A DNA stretch of 64,000 nt from Rhodopseudomonas palustris (GCF_013415845.1 NZ_CP058907.1:930001-994000); one strand, 5' to 3'; positions 1 through 9,587 are shown, counted from the first letter of the stretch. Notes: generated from the sequence alone by a model not told the origin. Program-made: numbers and translations.

Positions 1-1434
1 GCCCCACGGGCCGTGCTGCAACAGCAGTAGCCCAGTGGTGCTGTTCTCCATGAAGCTCGGGATGAACAGCGTGTAGGCCCACACCGCAAACCCGACCAAT
101 AGACCGCCGATCGCGCCGCGCGCGGTGGCGCGGCGCCAAATCAGCCCGCCGAAGAATGACGGCGCGAACTGCGCGATGGCCGCAAACGATAACAGGCCGA
201 TCGCCGCGAGCTGCGTGTTGCCGAGCGCCCTGTAGTACAGATAGGCGAGGATCAGGATCGCGAAGATCGCCACCCGCCGGACCGTCAGCAGGAATCTGCC
301 GAAATTGCGCTGTTCATCGGGACGCGGTGCGCCGTGCCGCTTCAGCACCAGCGGCATCACCAGATCGTTCGACACCATCACGGCCAGCGCGACGCATTCG
401 ACGATCACCATCGCGGTGGCGGCCGACAGGCCCCCGATGAACACCGCAACGCTCAGCATCGGCGCGTCGGCATCGATCGGCAGCGCCAGCACGTACATGT
501 CGCTGTCGACCTTGCCGAATGGGAATTTGACAAGGCCGGCGAGCGCGATCGGGATCACGAACAGGTTGATCGCCACGAGGTACAGCGGAAACAACCAGCG
601 GGCGCGGCCGACCTCAGCCTCGTTGGAGTTCTCCACCACGCTGACGTGGAATTGCCGCGGCAGCATCATGAAGGCGCAGAACGACAGCGCAGTCATGGTC
701 AGGAAGTTGGCCGGCGAGGTGGAATCCAGCGCGCGGACCGCTTCGGGCATCTGCATCGCCCGTTCGATCAGCGCCGACGGGCTGAACATCCAGAAGGTGA
801 CGAAGATGCCGGCGGCCAGGAATGCCACCAGCTTCACGATCGACTCGGTGGCGACCGCGAGCATCAGCCCGTGCTGATGCTCGGTCGCGCTGGCCTGACG
901 GGTGCCGAACAGGACGGTGAACAGCGCCATCGCCATTGCGACGATCAGCGCGATATCGCCGACAATCGGGATGTCGGCGATGTTGTGGTCGTCGCCGAGG
1001 ATGGTCTGCAGCGACGACGACACAGCCTTCAGCTGCAGTGCGATGTAGGGCACCGAGCCGATGATGGCGATGATCGCCACGGTGGCGGCGACCTTCTGAC
1101 TCTTGCCGTAGCGGGCGGCGATGAAGTCGGCGATCGAGGTGATGTTTTGCGATTTGGCCAGCCGGATGACGCGGCGCAGCAGCGGGGTGGCGACCAGAAC
1201 GACCAGGACTGGGCCGACATAGATCGCAAGGAAGTCGAAACTGGAGCGGCTGGCAAAACCGACCGACCCGAAGAACGTCCAGGACGTGCAGTAAATCGCC
1301 AGTGACAGCGGGTAGATCAATCCGCCGGCGCGCTCGCGCTGGCCTTGCGAGAGCCGATCGCCCCAGCTCGCGACGACGAACAGAAACCCGATGTAGGCGA
1401 GAGCGGCTGCGATCACGCCCCAGTCGTGCAGCAT
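1..1434 (-). CDS. SSF-domain sensor histidine kinase, N-terminal part (cut by window edge)
   Basis: The frame opens with ATG at 1434 and stays open to base 1, giving 478 residues and no stop. The visible part is a polytopic sodium/solute-symporter (SSF) domain: repeated hydrophobic helices, an early helix with the stretch LAIYCTSWTFFGSVG, and ASATEHQHG followed by further helices. In alphaproteobacteria an SSF domain with this early sequence normally forms the N-terminus of a CbrA-like hybrid histidine kinase with PAS, HisKA, HATPase and receiver domains downstream. Those domains would lie outside the window, so the kinase part is inference; a plain SSF transporter is the alternative. It lies downstream of hemA on the same strand, behind the hemA terminator, so it is probably transcribed separately. 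Confidence 0.75.
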   Translation of the reverse strand, partial: MLHDWGVIAAALAYIGFLFVVASWGDRLSQGQRERAGGLIYPLSLAIYCTSWTFFGSVGFASRSSFDFLAIYVGPVLVVLVATPLLRRVIRLAKSQNITSIADFIAARYGKSQKVAATVAIIAIIGSVPYIALQLKAVSSSLQTILGDDHNIADIPIVGDIALIVAMAMALFTVLFGTRQASATEHQHGLMLAVATESIVKLVAFLAAGIFVTFWMFSPSALIERAMQMPEAVRALDSTSPANFLTMTALSFCAFMMLPRQFHVSVVENSNEAEVGRARWLFPLYLVAINLFVIPIALAGLVKFPFGKVDSDMYVLALPIDADAPMLSVAVFIGGLSAATAMVIVECVALAVMVSNDLVMPLVLKRHGAPRPDEQRNFGRFLLTVRRVAIFAILILAYLYYRALGNTQLAAIGLLSFAAIAQFAPSFFGGLIWRRATARGAIGGLLVGFAVWAYTLFIPSFMENSTTGLLLLQHGPWG

Positions 1435-1532
1435 CGCGGTCGTGCTCCCTCGCGTCAGGCGGCAGGCGATTGATCAATCACTTCCCGCGCAGGCCGCCGG
1501 ATGCTGGCCTGCGGGACGCAATCGCAAGTCTA

Positions 1533-1584
1533 CCAAAACAGAAGGGGCGCCTGCGACAGGGATTTTCCCAGCCGCGGGCGCCCC
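1533..1584 (-). terminator. Rho-independent terminator of hemA
   Basis: On the minus strand an 8-bp GC stem (GGGGCGCC at 1544-1551 paired with GGCGCCCC at 1577-1584) is followed by a T-rich tail (TTCTGTTTTGG, 1543-1533). A small internal hairpin (GGGATTTTCCC) sits in its loop. It begins 38 bases after the hemA stop. Confidence 0.65.
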
Positions 1585-1622
1585 CGCCGAAAATCGTTAC
1601 CGCGTCGTGCGAGCGATGCGGA

Positions 1623-2852
1623 TCACTCCGCAGCGATCGCCTTGGCGCCGAGCGGCAGGCCGAGCTCGTTCCAGACCTGCACCAGGGCTTCGGCGAGTGC
1701 ATCGATCAGCTTGTCGTCGTGATACGGCGACGGCGTGATGCGGAGCCGTTCGAGGCCGCGGGCGACGGTCGGGTAATTGATCGGCTGAATGTAGATGTTG
1801 TGCTGTTCGAGCAGCAGATCGGACGCCTTCTTGCACTTCTCGGCGTCGCCGACGAACACCGGCACGATGTGGGTGTCAGTCGGCATCACCGGAATGCCGG
1901 CGTTGTTCAGCACCGCCTTGACGCGGGCAGCGCGGTCCTGATGGCGTTCACGCTCCCAGGTCGAGCTGCGCAGATGCTTGATCGCGGCAGTCGCGGCGGC
2001 GCAGATCGGCGGCGGCAGCGACGTGGTGAAGATGAAGCCCGGCGCGTAGGAGCGTACGGCGTCGATCACTTCGTTCTTGCCTGTGATGTAGCCGCCGAGA
2101 CAGCCGAACGCCTTGGCCAGGGTCGCTTCGATGATGTCGATGCGATCCATCACGCCGTCACGCTCGGCAACGCCGGCACCGTGGGCACCGTACATGCCGA
2201 CCGCATGCACTTCGTCGCAGTAGGTCATCGCGTTGTACTTCTCGGCGAGATCGCAGATCTTCGCCAGCGGCGCGGTGTCACCGTCCATTGAGTACAGACT
2301 CTCGAATGCGATCAGCTTCGGTCGGTCGGGACCGGCGGCGATCAGCAGCTCTTCGAGGTGCGCGGTATCGTTGTGGCGCCACACCACGCGCTCGCAGCCC
2401 GACTGGCGGATGCCTTCAATCATCGAATTGTGATTGAGCGCGTCCGACAGGATCAGGCAGTTCGGGATCAACTTGCCGAGCGTCGACAGGCCGGTCTGGT
2501 TGGAGACATAGCCCGAGGTGAACAGCAGCGCCGCTTCCTTGCCGTGCAGCGAGGCGATTTCCTGCTCGAGCTGCACCAGCGGGTGATGCGTACCGGCGAT
2601 ATTGCGGGTACCACCGGCACCGGTGCCGATCCGCGTTGCGGTCTCGACCATTGCGCCGACCACCTTCGGGTGCTGGCCCATGCCGAGATAGTCGTTCGAG
2701 CACCAGATCACAACATCGCGAGGTCCGGAGTTCGAGTGCCACGTGGCATGCGGAAACCTACCGGCCATCCGCTCGAGATCAGCGAACACCCGGTAACGAC
2801 GTTCGTCGTGGAGGCGGGTGAGAGCGTCTTGAAAAAATTGATTGTACTGCAT
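1623..2852 (-). CDS. hemA: 5-aminolevulinate synthase
   Basis: Pyridoxal-phosphate enzyme that condenses glycine and succinyl-CoA to 5-aminolevulinate, the first step of the C4 route to heme and bacteriochlorophyll; cytoplasmic homodimer. The product has 409 residues, the normal length. Visible family motifs are [14 protein letters not shown] (77-89), the cofactor-binding DEVHAVG (213-219) and the Schiff-base lysine K247 in TLAKAFG. The start at 2852 gives the canonical N-terminus MQYNQFF. The gene is monocistronic: terminator downstream, 220-bp intergenic region upstream carrying a perfect FNR/FixK box (3005-3018), so induction at low oxygen is expected. The other end of the pathway, hemH, lies about 21 kb away. 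Confidence 0.98.
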   Translation of the reverse strand: MQYNQFFQDALTRLHDERRYRVFADLERMAGRFPHATWHSNSGPRDVVIWCSNDYLGMGQHPKVVGAMVETATRIGTGAGGTRNIAGTHHPLVQLEQEIASLHGKEAALLFTSGYVSNQTGLSTLGKLIPNCLILSDALNHNSMIEGIRQSGCERVVWRHNDTAHLEELLIAAGPDRPKLIAFESLYSMDGDTAPLAKICDLAEKYNAMTYCDEVHAVGMYGAHGAGVAERDGVMDRIDIIEATLAKAFGCLGGYITGKNEVIDAVRSYAPGFIFTTSLPPPICAAATAAIKHLRSSTWERERHQDRAARVKAVLNNAGIPVMPTDTHIVPVFVGDAEKCKKASDLLLEQHNIYIQPINYPTVARGLERLRITPSPYHDDKLIDALAEALVQVWNELGLPLGAKAIAAE

Positions 2853-3004
2853 CGCGATGACCTGTTGGGGAGGCGGATCGAACGACGGAACGCCGTAGAG
2901 CCGGCGAAACTATTAGAACTCTTCCATCACCGAAGTCGAGGCGCAATTCGACGATCGAGCTGCGCCTCAAAGCGATCCATATCACCGGTTCTGCAGGGCA
3001 AGGC

Positions 3005-3018
3005 TTGATGAAGATCAA
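3005..3018. promoter_or_regulatory. FNR/FixK-type box upstream of hemA
   Basis: TTGAT-GAAG-ATCAA is a perfect 5-4-5 inverted repeat matching the FNR/FixK/AadR consensus TTGAT-N4-ATCAA. Its centre lies about 159 bases upstream of the hemA start. A class II activator arrangement would put the transcription start near 2970, leaving a leader of about 120 bases. The box is just outside the upstream MBL gene, whose stop is at 3073. Confidence 0.85.
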
Positions 3019-3072
3019 TGCCTTGGCTCGAATGCGGCCTTGTCAGGGAATACGCGGACAACGCTGCAAACG

Positions 3073-4137
3073 TTAAACGTTGGTGAACCGCATCACACCG
3101 CCCGTAGTGGGCGCCAGCTGCAAACGGTTCTGCGTCAGCATGTAGTTCACGTGGGCGATCAGCTCCCCGACGGCGAAGCCGGTTTGATGCGCATCGAGCA
3201 CGTGTTTGTGAAATACCACCGGTACCAGTTCGGCCGAACTCATCGGTTTGGTACGGCAAGCGTCCGCGATCATCCCGCAGCGCTCCTCGTGATGATCGGC
3301 CAGCTGCTTGATGCGGGTCTTGACGCCGTGGAACGGCAGGCCGTGACCGGGCAGCACCAGGACGTCGTCCGGCAGGAATGTGTCGAGCTCTGCGAGCGAC
3401 GAAAGATACGAGCCGAGGGCGTCTTCGTCGGGCTCGTGAGCCCACACGCTGACATTCGGCGAGATCTTGCTCAGCACCTGGTCGGCGGAAAGGAATAGCT
3501 TGTCGGCCTCGCAATACAGCATCACCTGATCGGGCGAGTGGCCGGCGCCGGTGATGATCCGGAACGTTCGCTCGCCGACAGTGATGTCCTTGCCCTTGGC
3601 GAGCCGACGATACGCTGCCGGCAGCGGCACGGTCTTTTTCAGATAGTCCTGGCCGCGGCCGACGAGTTGGTCGATCACGGCTTCGTCTATGCCATGGCGG
3701 CGGAAGAACGCGCGGTTGTTGACCAGCCGTTCTTCGGTGCGACGGTTCTGGTGATACACGCCTTGCAGATACTCGATCTGCGACATGTAGAGCGGACAGC
3801 CGAACCGCTGCACGATCCAGCCCGCCATGCCGACATGGTCCGGATGGGCATGAGTGACAATCACCCGGCTGATGCGAAAGCCCGCCAGCGCGCCGTCGAA
3901 CAGCGTCTCCCAGGCCGCGATGGTCGCATCGTTGCCGAAGCCGGTGTCGACCATCGACCAGCCCTTGCCATCGGCGAGCAGATAGATGTTCACGTGGTTG
4001 AGCCGGAACGGCAGCTGCAGCCGCAACCACAGTACGCCCGGCACGATCTCGACCGCCTGGTCGGGGCCGGGGTGACTGTCCTGCAGGTAGCGCAGTTCGT
4101 CGTGCGACGTCTCGGTCGCGTCGGTCTTCTTATGCAT
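3073..4137 (-). CDS. MBL-fold metallo-hydrolase
   Basis: A 354-residue protein with the metallo-beta-lactamase superfamily signature HAHPDH at 96-101, preceded by the metal-site aspartate region VDTGFG (63-68) and followed by GAGHSPDQ and LPGHG, the usual later metal-ligand motifs. No signal peptide is visible, so it is probably cytoplasmic. The C-terminal part (about 300-354) resembles the winged-helix-like extension of LACTB2-type hydrolases, but the substrate cannot be read from sequence; a thioester or nuclease role would both fit. It is transcribed alone, with mcp far upstream on the same strand and hemA downstream behind its own regulatory region. Confidence 0.88.
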   Translation of the reverse strand: MHKKTDATETSHDELRYLQDSHPGPDQAVEIVPGVLWLRLQLPFRLNHVNIYLLADGKGWSMVDTGFGNDATIAAWETLFDGALAGFRISRVIVTHAHPDHVGMAGWIVQRFGCPLYMSQIEYLQGVYHQNRRTEERLVNNRAFFRRHGIDEAVIDQLVGRGQDYLKKTVPLPAAYRRLAKGKDITVGERTFRIITGAGHSPDQVMLYCEADKLFLSADQVLSKISPNVSVWAHEPDEDALGSYLSSLAELDTFLPDDVLVLPGHGLPFHGVKTRIKQLADHHEERCGMIADACRTKPMSSAELVPVVFHKHVLDAHQTGFAVGELIAHVNYMLTQNRLQLAPTTGGVMRFTNV

Positions 4138-4248
4138 TCGGCGCGTGCTCCCTGATCCGGCTTACCGGGCGCGGAGCGGCGGCGCCAGCCGAAAAACCGT
4201 CAGGGGCGGCTGCAGTCCTCACAGGTCTCAAATTCCAGCATCTGGACG

Positions 4249-4280
4249 CAAAAAGGGCCGGTGGCGCGCGCCACCGGCCC
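4249..4280 (-). terminator. Rho-independent terminator of the chemotaxis receptor gene
   Basis: A perfect 26-base palindrome (4255-4280, GGGCCGGTGGCGC and its complement) followed on the minus strand by TTTTT (4254-4250). It lies 21 bases after the mcp stop codon. Confidence 0.9.
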
Positions 4281-4301
4281 TTCCTTCATATCGTTTGCCG
4301 A

Positions 4302-6440
4302 TCAGGCGGCGCGGATATTGGTCAGGAACGCGTCGATCTCCTCGCGCAGCAGCGCCGCTTCCTGGCGCAGCGAGCCGGAGGCGTTCAGTACCTCGGCGGC
4401 AGCGGAGCCGGCCTGCGAGGCGGCGGCACTGACGCCGACGATGTTACTGGAGACTTCGCTGGTGCCGCCGGCTGCATGCTGGATGTTGCGGGCGATCTCG
4501 CGGGTCGCCGCGCCCTGTTCTTCGACGGCGGCGGTGATGGCGGTGGTCACCTCGTTGATCGAAGTAATGGTCTGGCCGATATTGCGGATCGCGCCAACGG
4601 CCGAACTGGTCACCCCCTGCATCGCGGCGATCTGCGCCCGGATCTCCTCGGTCGCCTTGGCGGTCTGGCTGGCGAGATCCTTGACCTCGGCGGCCACCAC
4701 CGCGAAGCCGCGGCCGGCGTCACCGGCACGCGCCGCCTCGATCGTGGCATTGAGCGCCAGCAGGTTGGTCTGGGATGCGATGCTCTGGATCAGGTCGATC
4801 ACCGCGCTGATCCGCTCGGCGTTATCGGCGAGGCCCTGCATGGTGGTGTCGGTCTCGCCCGCTTCGCGCACGGCGCGGGTCGCGATCTCCGCCGAGGTGG
4901 TGACCTGACGGCTGATCTCGGCGATCGACGAGGCGAGCTGCTCGGTGCCGGTTGCCACGGTCTGAACGTTGACCGAGGTTTCTTCCGCAGCCGACGCGAC
5001 GGTGGTGACCAGCGCGCTCGACTGTTCGGACGTGGTCGCCATTGTGTGCGCGGTTTCCTGCATCTGGTCGGCGGAGGATTGCAGCTTCTCCATTGCACTG
5101 CGCACGGTCGCCTCGAATTCGGCGATCCGAGCCTCGATCCGCTGGGTCCGCTCAGCCTTGGCGGCCCGATCCTTGTCCTGCTCCTCGCTCAACGTCCGGG
5201 CCCGGATCATGTTGTCGCGGAACACTTCCAGCGACTCGGCCATCACGGCGATTTCGTCGCGGCGGCTGCCGCGCTCGATGGCGGTGCTGAGGTCGCCGGC
5301 CGACAGGCTCTGCATCGACTTCTGCAGGCCGCCAATCCGGCGCAGGATGCTGCGGCCGACATACAGCCAGACGAACAGCGCCGAGCCAATCAGGGTCGCC
5401 GCGCCGAGCCCGATCATCATCCGCGTGGCCAGCGTGATTTGCGCCTGCGCGTCCGAGGTGCCGACCGTCGTCTCGTTGCGGACGTTGTCGACGAGCTGCT
5501 TGACGCTGATGCCGAGGCCGACGTTGAGCTTGCGGGTCTCGTCGAGCAGCAGATCGCGATAGTCGCGGGCATCGAGTTCGAGTTGGCGCAGCTTGAATGC
5601 GCCGGTCTTGCCGTCGCCGAGCGCCATCAGCTTCTGCGCTGCGGTCTTGATGTTGGCGGTGGTCTGGTTCTGCAGGAGGCCGTCGAGATTGGTGTTCACC
5701 ACCTGACGGGCTTCCTTGAAGCTGGCTTCAACCGGCTCCAGGTCATCGGCGCTGGAGGCCGAAAGAGCCGCCATCAGGTTCGAGGCGATCAGATTGCTCT
5801 GGGCGATGACGTTGCCGAGCTGTTCGATCTGGCGTCCGGTCGCTGTGGCGTCGTCCTGCGACAGATTGGCCGAACCGAGCACGGCGTTCATCTGAGTCTG
5901 CGCATCAAGCATCGCCGGGTTGGCGACAGCAATGAAGGCGTCGTGCGAGCGGCGCAACTCTTCATACAGCTTGGCGTGCTGCGTGGTCAGATCGAGCCGC
6001 TCCTTGGCGGCTGCGCCGAGGCTGCGGATGGTGTCGTCGATGTTCTTCAGGGTTTCGCTCAGCGCCGAAACGACTGCCTTGTCGCCGCCATAGGTGGTGA
6101 TGTCGGCGAGTTTCTGGATCGCGACCTGCTGGGCTGCCTTCATCCGGGCTGAGCGCTCACGGAGTTGTTCGGCGGAGAGCGAGTCGAGAAGGATCGGTGC
6201 CTGGCTGGCGAGACTTTCGCTTTCGGTGGCGAGCTGGAGGCTGGCAGCGAGTTTGGGAATGTCGCGGCCGCTCAGTTCGGCGATCGTGCGCCCAAGCTGA
6301 TGCAGGCTGATTCCGGCCCACGCGCTGATCAGGATCGCCATGCCGGCGATCACCGTGAACGCAGCGAACAGGCTGCCACGAATTCCGAGTTGCGGAAATT
6401 TCAGCCGCGGACGTCGGAATTTCGCGAATTTCCCAGACAT
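4302..6440 (-). CDS. Methyl-accepting chemotaxis protein
   Basis: Membrane chemoreceptor of 712 residues. In order: a first transmembrane helix at about 19-45, a long helical ligand-binding region to about 345, a second transmembrane helix (about 350-370), a HAMP domain (to about 430) and the cytoplasmic signalling domain. The latter contains the highly conserved hairpin tip [18 protein letters not shown], which contacts CheA and CheW. The ATG at 6440 is preferred over an in-frame TTG at 6452 because the strong Shine-Dalgarno GGGGGGAAG sits directly before it. No che genes are adjacent, so this is an orphan receptor. A strong terminator follows. Confidence 0.95.
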   Translation of the reverse strand: MSGKFAKFRRPRLKFPQLGIRGSLFAAFTVIAGMAILISAWAGISLHQLGRTIAELSGRDIPKLAASLQLATESESLASQAPILLDSLSAEQLRERSARMKAAQQVAIQKLADITTYGGDKAVVSALSETLKNIDDTIRSLGAAAKERLDLTTQHAKLYEELRRSHDAFIAVANPAMLDAQTQMNAVLGSANLSQDDATATGRQIEQLGNVIAQSNLIASNLMAALSASSADDLEPVEASFKEARQVVNTNLDGLLQNQTTANIKTAAQKLMALGDGKTGAFKLRQLELDARDYRDLLLDETRKLNVGLGISVKQLVDNVRNETTVGTSDAQAQITLATRMMIGLGAATLIGSALFVWLYVGRSILRRIGGLQKSMQSLSAGDLSTAIERGSRRDEIAVMAESLEVFRDNMIRARTLSEEQDKDRAAKAERTQRIEARIAEFEATVRSAMEKLQSSADQMQETAHTMATTSEQSSALVTTVASAAEETSVNVQTVATGTEQLASSIAEISRQVTTSAEIATRAVREAGETDTTMQGLADNAERISAVIDLIQSIASQTNLLALNATIEAARAGDAGRGFAVVAAEVKDLASQTAKATEEIRAQIAAMQGVTSSAVGAIRNIGQTITSINEVTTAITAAVEEQGAATREIARNIQHAAGGTSEVSSNIVGVSAAASQAGSAAAEVLNASGSLRQEAALLREEIDAFLTNIRAA

Positions 6441-6592
6441 ACTTCCCCCCAACCTGGACTTTGCAGTGACGCGTCGTCTCGGCGACGCCGGCCGGGAGTA
6501 TCAGTTTAGGGGGTTAATATTCTTCACGTCGTTTTACGAGGAACGATCGCTATTTGAGTGATCGGTGCGCCCGGTCCCGACATGGTTTCGAA

Positions 6593-6624
6593 AATGAAAA
6601 AGGGCCGGCGCGAGGCCGGCCCTT
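6593..6624 (-). terminator. Rho-independent terminator of the porin gene
   Basis: Ten-base stem (AAGGGCCGGC at 6600-6609, its complement at 6615-6624), 5-base loop, then a T-rich tract on the minus strand (TTTTTCATTTTC). It lies about 30 bases after the stop of the outer-membrane protein gene. Confidence 0.9.
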
Positions 6625-6654
6625 CCAACTTCCCGGAGGGGAAGTGATCAGGTC

Positions 6655-7386
6655 TTAGTACTTGGCGACGACCGGACCGCCCCAGTTGAAGCGGTAGTTC
6701 AGGCCGGCCTTGACAACGTGCTCGTCGTTCTTGGCCGAGAAGCCCGGAGCCAGGGTCACGTTGCCGAAGTCGTAGTACTGGTACTCGATCTTGCCCGACC
6801 AGTTCGGAGCGAACAGGTACTCGAGACCGCCACCGACGGTGTAACCGTCCTTCTTGCTGTCGATCGACACGGCAGCGAACCCACCGGCGTTGGGGGCGAA
6901 GGTCAAGCTGCTCGAGTAGTCGGCGTAAGCCCAACCGCCCTTGACGTAGAGCAGTGCCGGACCCCAGGTGTAGCCGAGGCGGCCGGTAACCGACGCCAGA
7001 CCACGCTGGTTGTCGGCATAGGTGTAAGCGCCGGCAGCGCCGTTGAGGGTGCCCGGGAAGGCGACCGACTGGTTGGTGCCGCTCAGCCAGGAGTACTGGC
7101 CTTCAACACCGAGCACCCAGTTCGGAGCGAACTGCCAGTCGTAACCGGCCTGCACACCGCCGAGGAACTTGCCGTTGTCGCTGGCGGTAACGCCGGTGCC
7201 GATGCTGTTGTCGCCCGAGAAGGCGCCACCGATGTGACCACCGATGTAGAAGCCGGTCCAGTTGTAAACCGGGGCCGGGGCGTAGGCGGGAGCCTTGGTG
7301 TACGGGCGGGCGGCGAGGTCCGCGGCGAGGGCCGGGGCCGCGCCGAGGGCGACCAGGGCCACGGTGCCGAGCAGAATCTTCTTCAT
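6655..7386 (-). CDS. Outer-membrane beta-barrel protein, Omp25/Omp31 family
   Basis: A 243-residue precursor. The start at 7386 (MKKILLGT) is chosen over one 10 codons earlier because it begins a clean signal peptide ending APALAAD and has GGAG eight bases upstream. The mature part shows alternating aromatic beta strands typical of the Rhizobiales Omp25/Omp31 family: NWTGFYIGGHIGG after the signal, several Gly/Tyr-rich strands (VKGGWAYADY, YLFAPNWSGKIEYQYYDFG) and a C-terminal strand HVVKAGLNYRFNWG. It sits in the outer membrane; the family is abundant and linked to envelope stability rather than to a specific solute. Monocistronic, with a strong terminator downstream and a 366-base upstream region. 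Confidence 0.93.
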   Translation of the reverse strand: MKKILLGTVALVALGAAPALAADLAARPYTKAPAYAPAPVYNWTGFYIGGHIGGAFSGDNSIGTGVTASDNGKFLGGVQAGYDWQFAPNWVLGVEGQYSWLSGTNQSVAFPGTLNGAAGAYTYADNQRGLASVTGRLGYTWGPALLYVKGGWAYADYSSSLTFAPNAGGFAAVSIDSKKDGYTVGGGLEYLFAPNWSGKIEYQYYDFGNVTLAPGFSAKNDEHVVKAGLNYRFNWGGPVVAKY

Positions 7387-7711
7387 GTCGTTGTCTCCAG
7401 ACTTTGTCAGACGCACCGCTATTCGGCGCCATCTGCTGAATGGCTTAGCGGGATTTTGCGTAAAATGCTGTCACCGGGAGGCCACACTCCCTTTGGAACT
7501 AACCTCATGACGGCGCACAATTTTTTATACCTAATGGAACCTTAAAGAGTTCCAAATTTCGCCTTAATTCAGAACCGCGAGGCGCCTGCCTGATCGTGAG
7601 TCAGCAGCGTCAGGGTTGCTCAATCATTCGGCGTAAGCAACGGACCATTTAACATATTGAATCTCGGCGGTTTGTGCAGTTCGGGACACTTGCGGGGCGA
7701 CCATCCGATAA
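7387..7711. other. Intergenic region between porin and zinc operon
   Basis: No gene is seen. It is AT-richer than its surroundings and should hold the divergent promoters. A 6-bp inverted repeat TGGAAC/GTTCCA (7535-7540, 7549-7554) with a further TGGAAC at 7497-7502 may be an operator of unknown identity. Confidence 0.4.
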
Positions 7712-7726
7712 TGTTATAATGTAACA
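7712..7726. promoter_or_regulatory. Zur-type operator of the zinc operon
   Basis: TGTTATAATGTAACA is a near-perfect inverted repeat that fits the alphaproteobacterial Zur box (TGTTATA-ATATAACA core); one position breaks the symmetry. It ends 26 bases before the GTG of the first gene, so a bound zinc-loaded repressor would overlap the promoter. The assignment is from the known family consensus and the zinc genes downstream. Confidence 0.8.
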
Positions 7727-7752
7727 GACTTCGATGAACTGGACTGCTGCGC

Positions 7753-7953
7753 GTGCCACAATCGCCTCCATCTCAATCCCATTTGGCCACGTCGTCGGGC
7801 CATGTGCATCTGCATGTCCACGGTGCTGAATCGCCGCACCCTCCGCAGCCGGCACCTTGGTCGATCCTGCGGATGGGGCTTAGGAGCCGAATCGCGGCTG
7901 CTTTGGCAGTCAGTGCTGGGCTTTGGGCGCTGGTGTTGGTGGCAATGAGGTGA
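7753..7953 (+). CDS. Small His-rich single-TM protein heading the zinc operon
   Basis: A 66-residue ORF with a GTG start. The first part is polar and histidine-rich (HVHLHVHG around residues 17-24, then HPPQP). The C-terminal part (about 44-65) is one hydrophobic helix preceded by arginines (RMGLRSR), suggesting an N-out or peripheral His-rich tail anchored in the inner membrane. It is the first ORF after the Zur box, and its stop codon lies within the ribosome-binding region of the ABC ATPase gene (start 7956), so the two are translationally close. It is not a standard part of zinc ABC operons. A metal-binding role is inference from composition and position; the weak ribosome-binding site is the main doubt. 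Confidence 0.6.
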   Translation: MPQSPPSQSHLATSSGHVHLHVHGAESPHPPQPAPWSILRMGLRSRIAAALAVSAGLWALVLVAMR

Positions 7954-7955
7954 CC

Positions 7956-8705
7956 ATGCGGGCGCAGTTGACCTTTAACGATGTCACCCTCGGCTACGAT
8001 CGCCACCCGGCGGTGCATCACCTGTCGGGGCAAATTGATGCCGGTGCGCTGTTGGCGGTGGTCGGGCCGAATGGCGCCGGCAAGTCGACGCTGTTTCGCG
8101 GTATCGTTGGTATCCTGAAGCCGCTGTCGGGATCGATCGATCGCGACGGCCTGGATGTCCACGATATTGCCTATCTTCCCCAGAGCGCCGAGATCGATCG
8201 CACCTTTCCAATTTCGGTGTTCGATTTCGTCGGCACCGGATTGTGGCGTTCAACCGGAGCGTTCGGCCGCATCGACCGGTCTGCGCGTCAGCGAATATCC
8301 CAGGCTCTGGCGGCAGTCGGCCTGTCCGGCTTCGAAAATCGCAATATCGGGACCCTCTCGGGCGGCCAGATGCAACGCATGCTGTTTGCTCGCGTGTTGC
8401 TGCAGGATGCCCGTGTGATCGTGCTCGACGAGCCGTTCAACGCCGTGGACGCCCGGACGACGGCGGATCTGGTGCATCTGGTGCAGCACTGGCACCAGGA
8501 GGGGCGGACGGTGATCGCGGCGTTGCACGACATGGAGCTGGTGCATGCCAGTTTCCCGGAAACGCTGCTGATAGCGCGCACGGCGGTGGCGTGGGGCCCG
8601 ACTGCCGAGGTGCTGACCGCCGACAACCAGATCGAAGCGCGGCGGATGTGCGAGGCGTTCGACGATGGCGCACCGGCCTGCACCGCAGCTTCGCAGGCGG
8701 CCTGA
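7956..8705 (+). CDS. aztA: Zinc/manganese ABC transporter ATP-binding protein (AztA/ZnuC-like)
   Basis: Cytoplasmic ATPase of a metal importer, 249 residues. Walker A GPNGAGKST (37-45), a Q-loop region around LPQS (74-77), signature LSGGQ (134-138) and Walker B VIVLDEP (154-160) are all intact. The ATG at 7956 is preferred over a start 11 codons earlier because GAGG precedes it closely and it gives the normal N-terminus. It is followed four bases later by the permease gene and then by the binding protein, an arrangement typical of cluster A-I metal importers. The Zur operator upstream and the His-rich loop of the binding protein point to zinc rather than manganese. The symbol follows the AztABC system by resemblance. 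Confidence 0.9.
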   Translation: MRAQLTFNDVTLGYDRHPAVHHLSGQIDAGALLAVVGPNGAGKSTLFRGIVGILKPLSGSIDRDGLDVHDIAYLPQSAEIDRTFPISVFDFVGTGLWRSTGAFGRIDRSARQRISQALAAVGLSGFENRNIGTLSGGQMQRMLFARVLLQDARVIVLDEPFNAVDARTTADLVHLVQHWHQEGRTVIAALHDMELVHASFPETLLIARTAVAWGPTAEVLTADNQIEARRMCEAFDDGAPACTAASQAA

Positions 8706-8709
8706 CATC

Positions 8710-9582
8710 ATGATGCTGTATCAGGCGTTAATCGCGCCGTTCACCGAGTTCGAATTCATGCGCCGGGCGCTCGCAGGTATCGTGGCGCTGTCGCTCGGCG
8801 GCGCGCCGATCGGTGTGTTTCTGATGCTGCGGCGGATGAGTCTCGTCGGCGACGCGATGGCGCACGCGATTCTGCCGGGCGCGGCGATCGGCTTTCTGCT
8901 GTCGGGCCTCAACCTGTTCGCGATGACGTTCGGCGGCCTGATCGCAGGCTTCGCCGTGGCGATTCTCGCCGGCGTGGTGTCGCGTGTCACCGAATTGAAA
9001 GAGGACGCCTCGCTGGCGGCGTTCTACCTGGTATCGCTCGCGCTCGGCGTCACCATCGTGTCGATGAAGGGCACCAACATCGATCTGTTGCACGTGCTGT
9101 TCGGCAATATCCTGGCGATGGACGACCGCACCCTGCTGGTGATCGCCTTCAACGCGACGCTGACGCTGGTGGCGCTCGCGGTGATCTGGCGGCCGCTGGT
9201 GATCGAATGCGTCGACCCTTTATTCTTGCGCACGGTCAGCCGCGCCGGCGCGCCCGCGCATCTCGCCTTCCTGGCGCTGGTGGTGATCAATCTGGTCAAC
9301 GGCTTCCACGCGCTCGGCACGCTGCTTGCGGTGGGCCTGATGATTCTGCCCGCGGGCATCGCCAAATTCTGGGCGCGCGACATCACCGGCATGATGATGG
9401 TGGCGGTCTCCAGCGCCATGCTGTCCGGCTATGTCGGGCTGGTGCTGTCGTATCAGGCCGGCCTGCCTTCGGGCCCTGCCATCATCCTGGTCGCCGCCGT
9501 GCTGTATCTCGGCTCGGTGCTGTTCGGCCGCTTCGGCGGCGTGATTCGTAAGCTGTTTCCCGCACCGCATCTGGAGGCGTAA
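8710..9582 (+). CDS. aztB: Zinc ABC transporter permease (AztB/ZnuB-like)
   Basis: Integral membrane permease of the ABC-3 family, 290 residues and about eight hydrophobic helices. Characteristic features are MLRRMSLVGDAMAHAILPG in the N-terminal third, the KEDASLAAFYLVSLALG segment, and GTLLAVGLMILPA near the C-terminus, all usual in zinc and manganese permeases of this family. The start at 8710 (ATGATG) comes right after the ATPase stop at 8705; a longer frame from 8665 overlaps that gene and has no family support. Together with the ATPase and the periplasmic binding protein it forms a complete importer. Confidence 0.92.
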   Translation: MMLYQALIAPFTEFEFMRRALAGIVALSLGGAPIGVFLMLRRMSLVGDAMAHAILPGAAIGFLLSGLNLFAMTFGGLIAGFAVAILAGVVSRVTELKEDASLAAFYLVSLALGVTIVSMKGTNIDLLHVLFGNILAMDDRTLLVIAFNATLTLVALAVIWRPLVIECVDPLFLRTVSRAGAPAHLAFLALVVINLVNGFHALGTLLAVGLMILPAGIAKFWARDITGMMMVAVSSAMLSGYVGLVLSYQAGLPSGPAIILVAAVLYLGSVLFGRFGGVIRKLFPAPHLEA

Positions 9583-9587
9583 CGCCG

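Noticed and set aside
4476..6152. A 558-codon plus-strand frame antisense to the chemotaxis receptor
   Set aside because: Shadow frame; Gly/Asp/Leu-rich without motifs.
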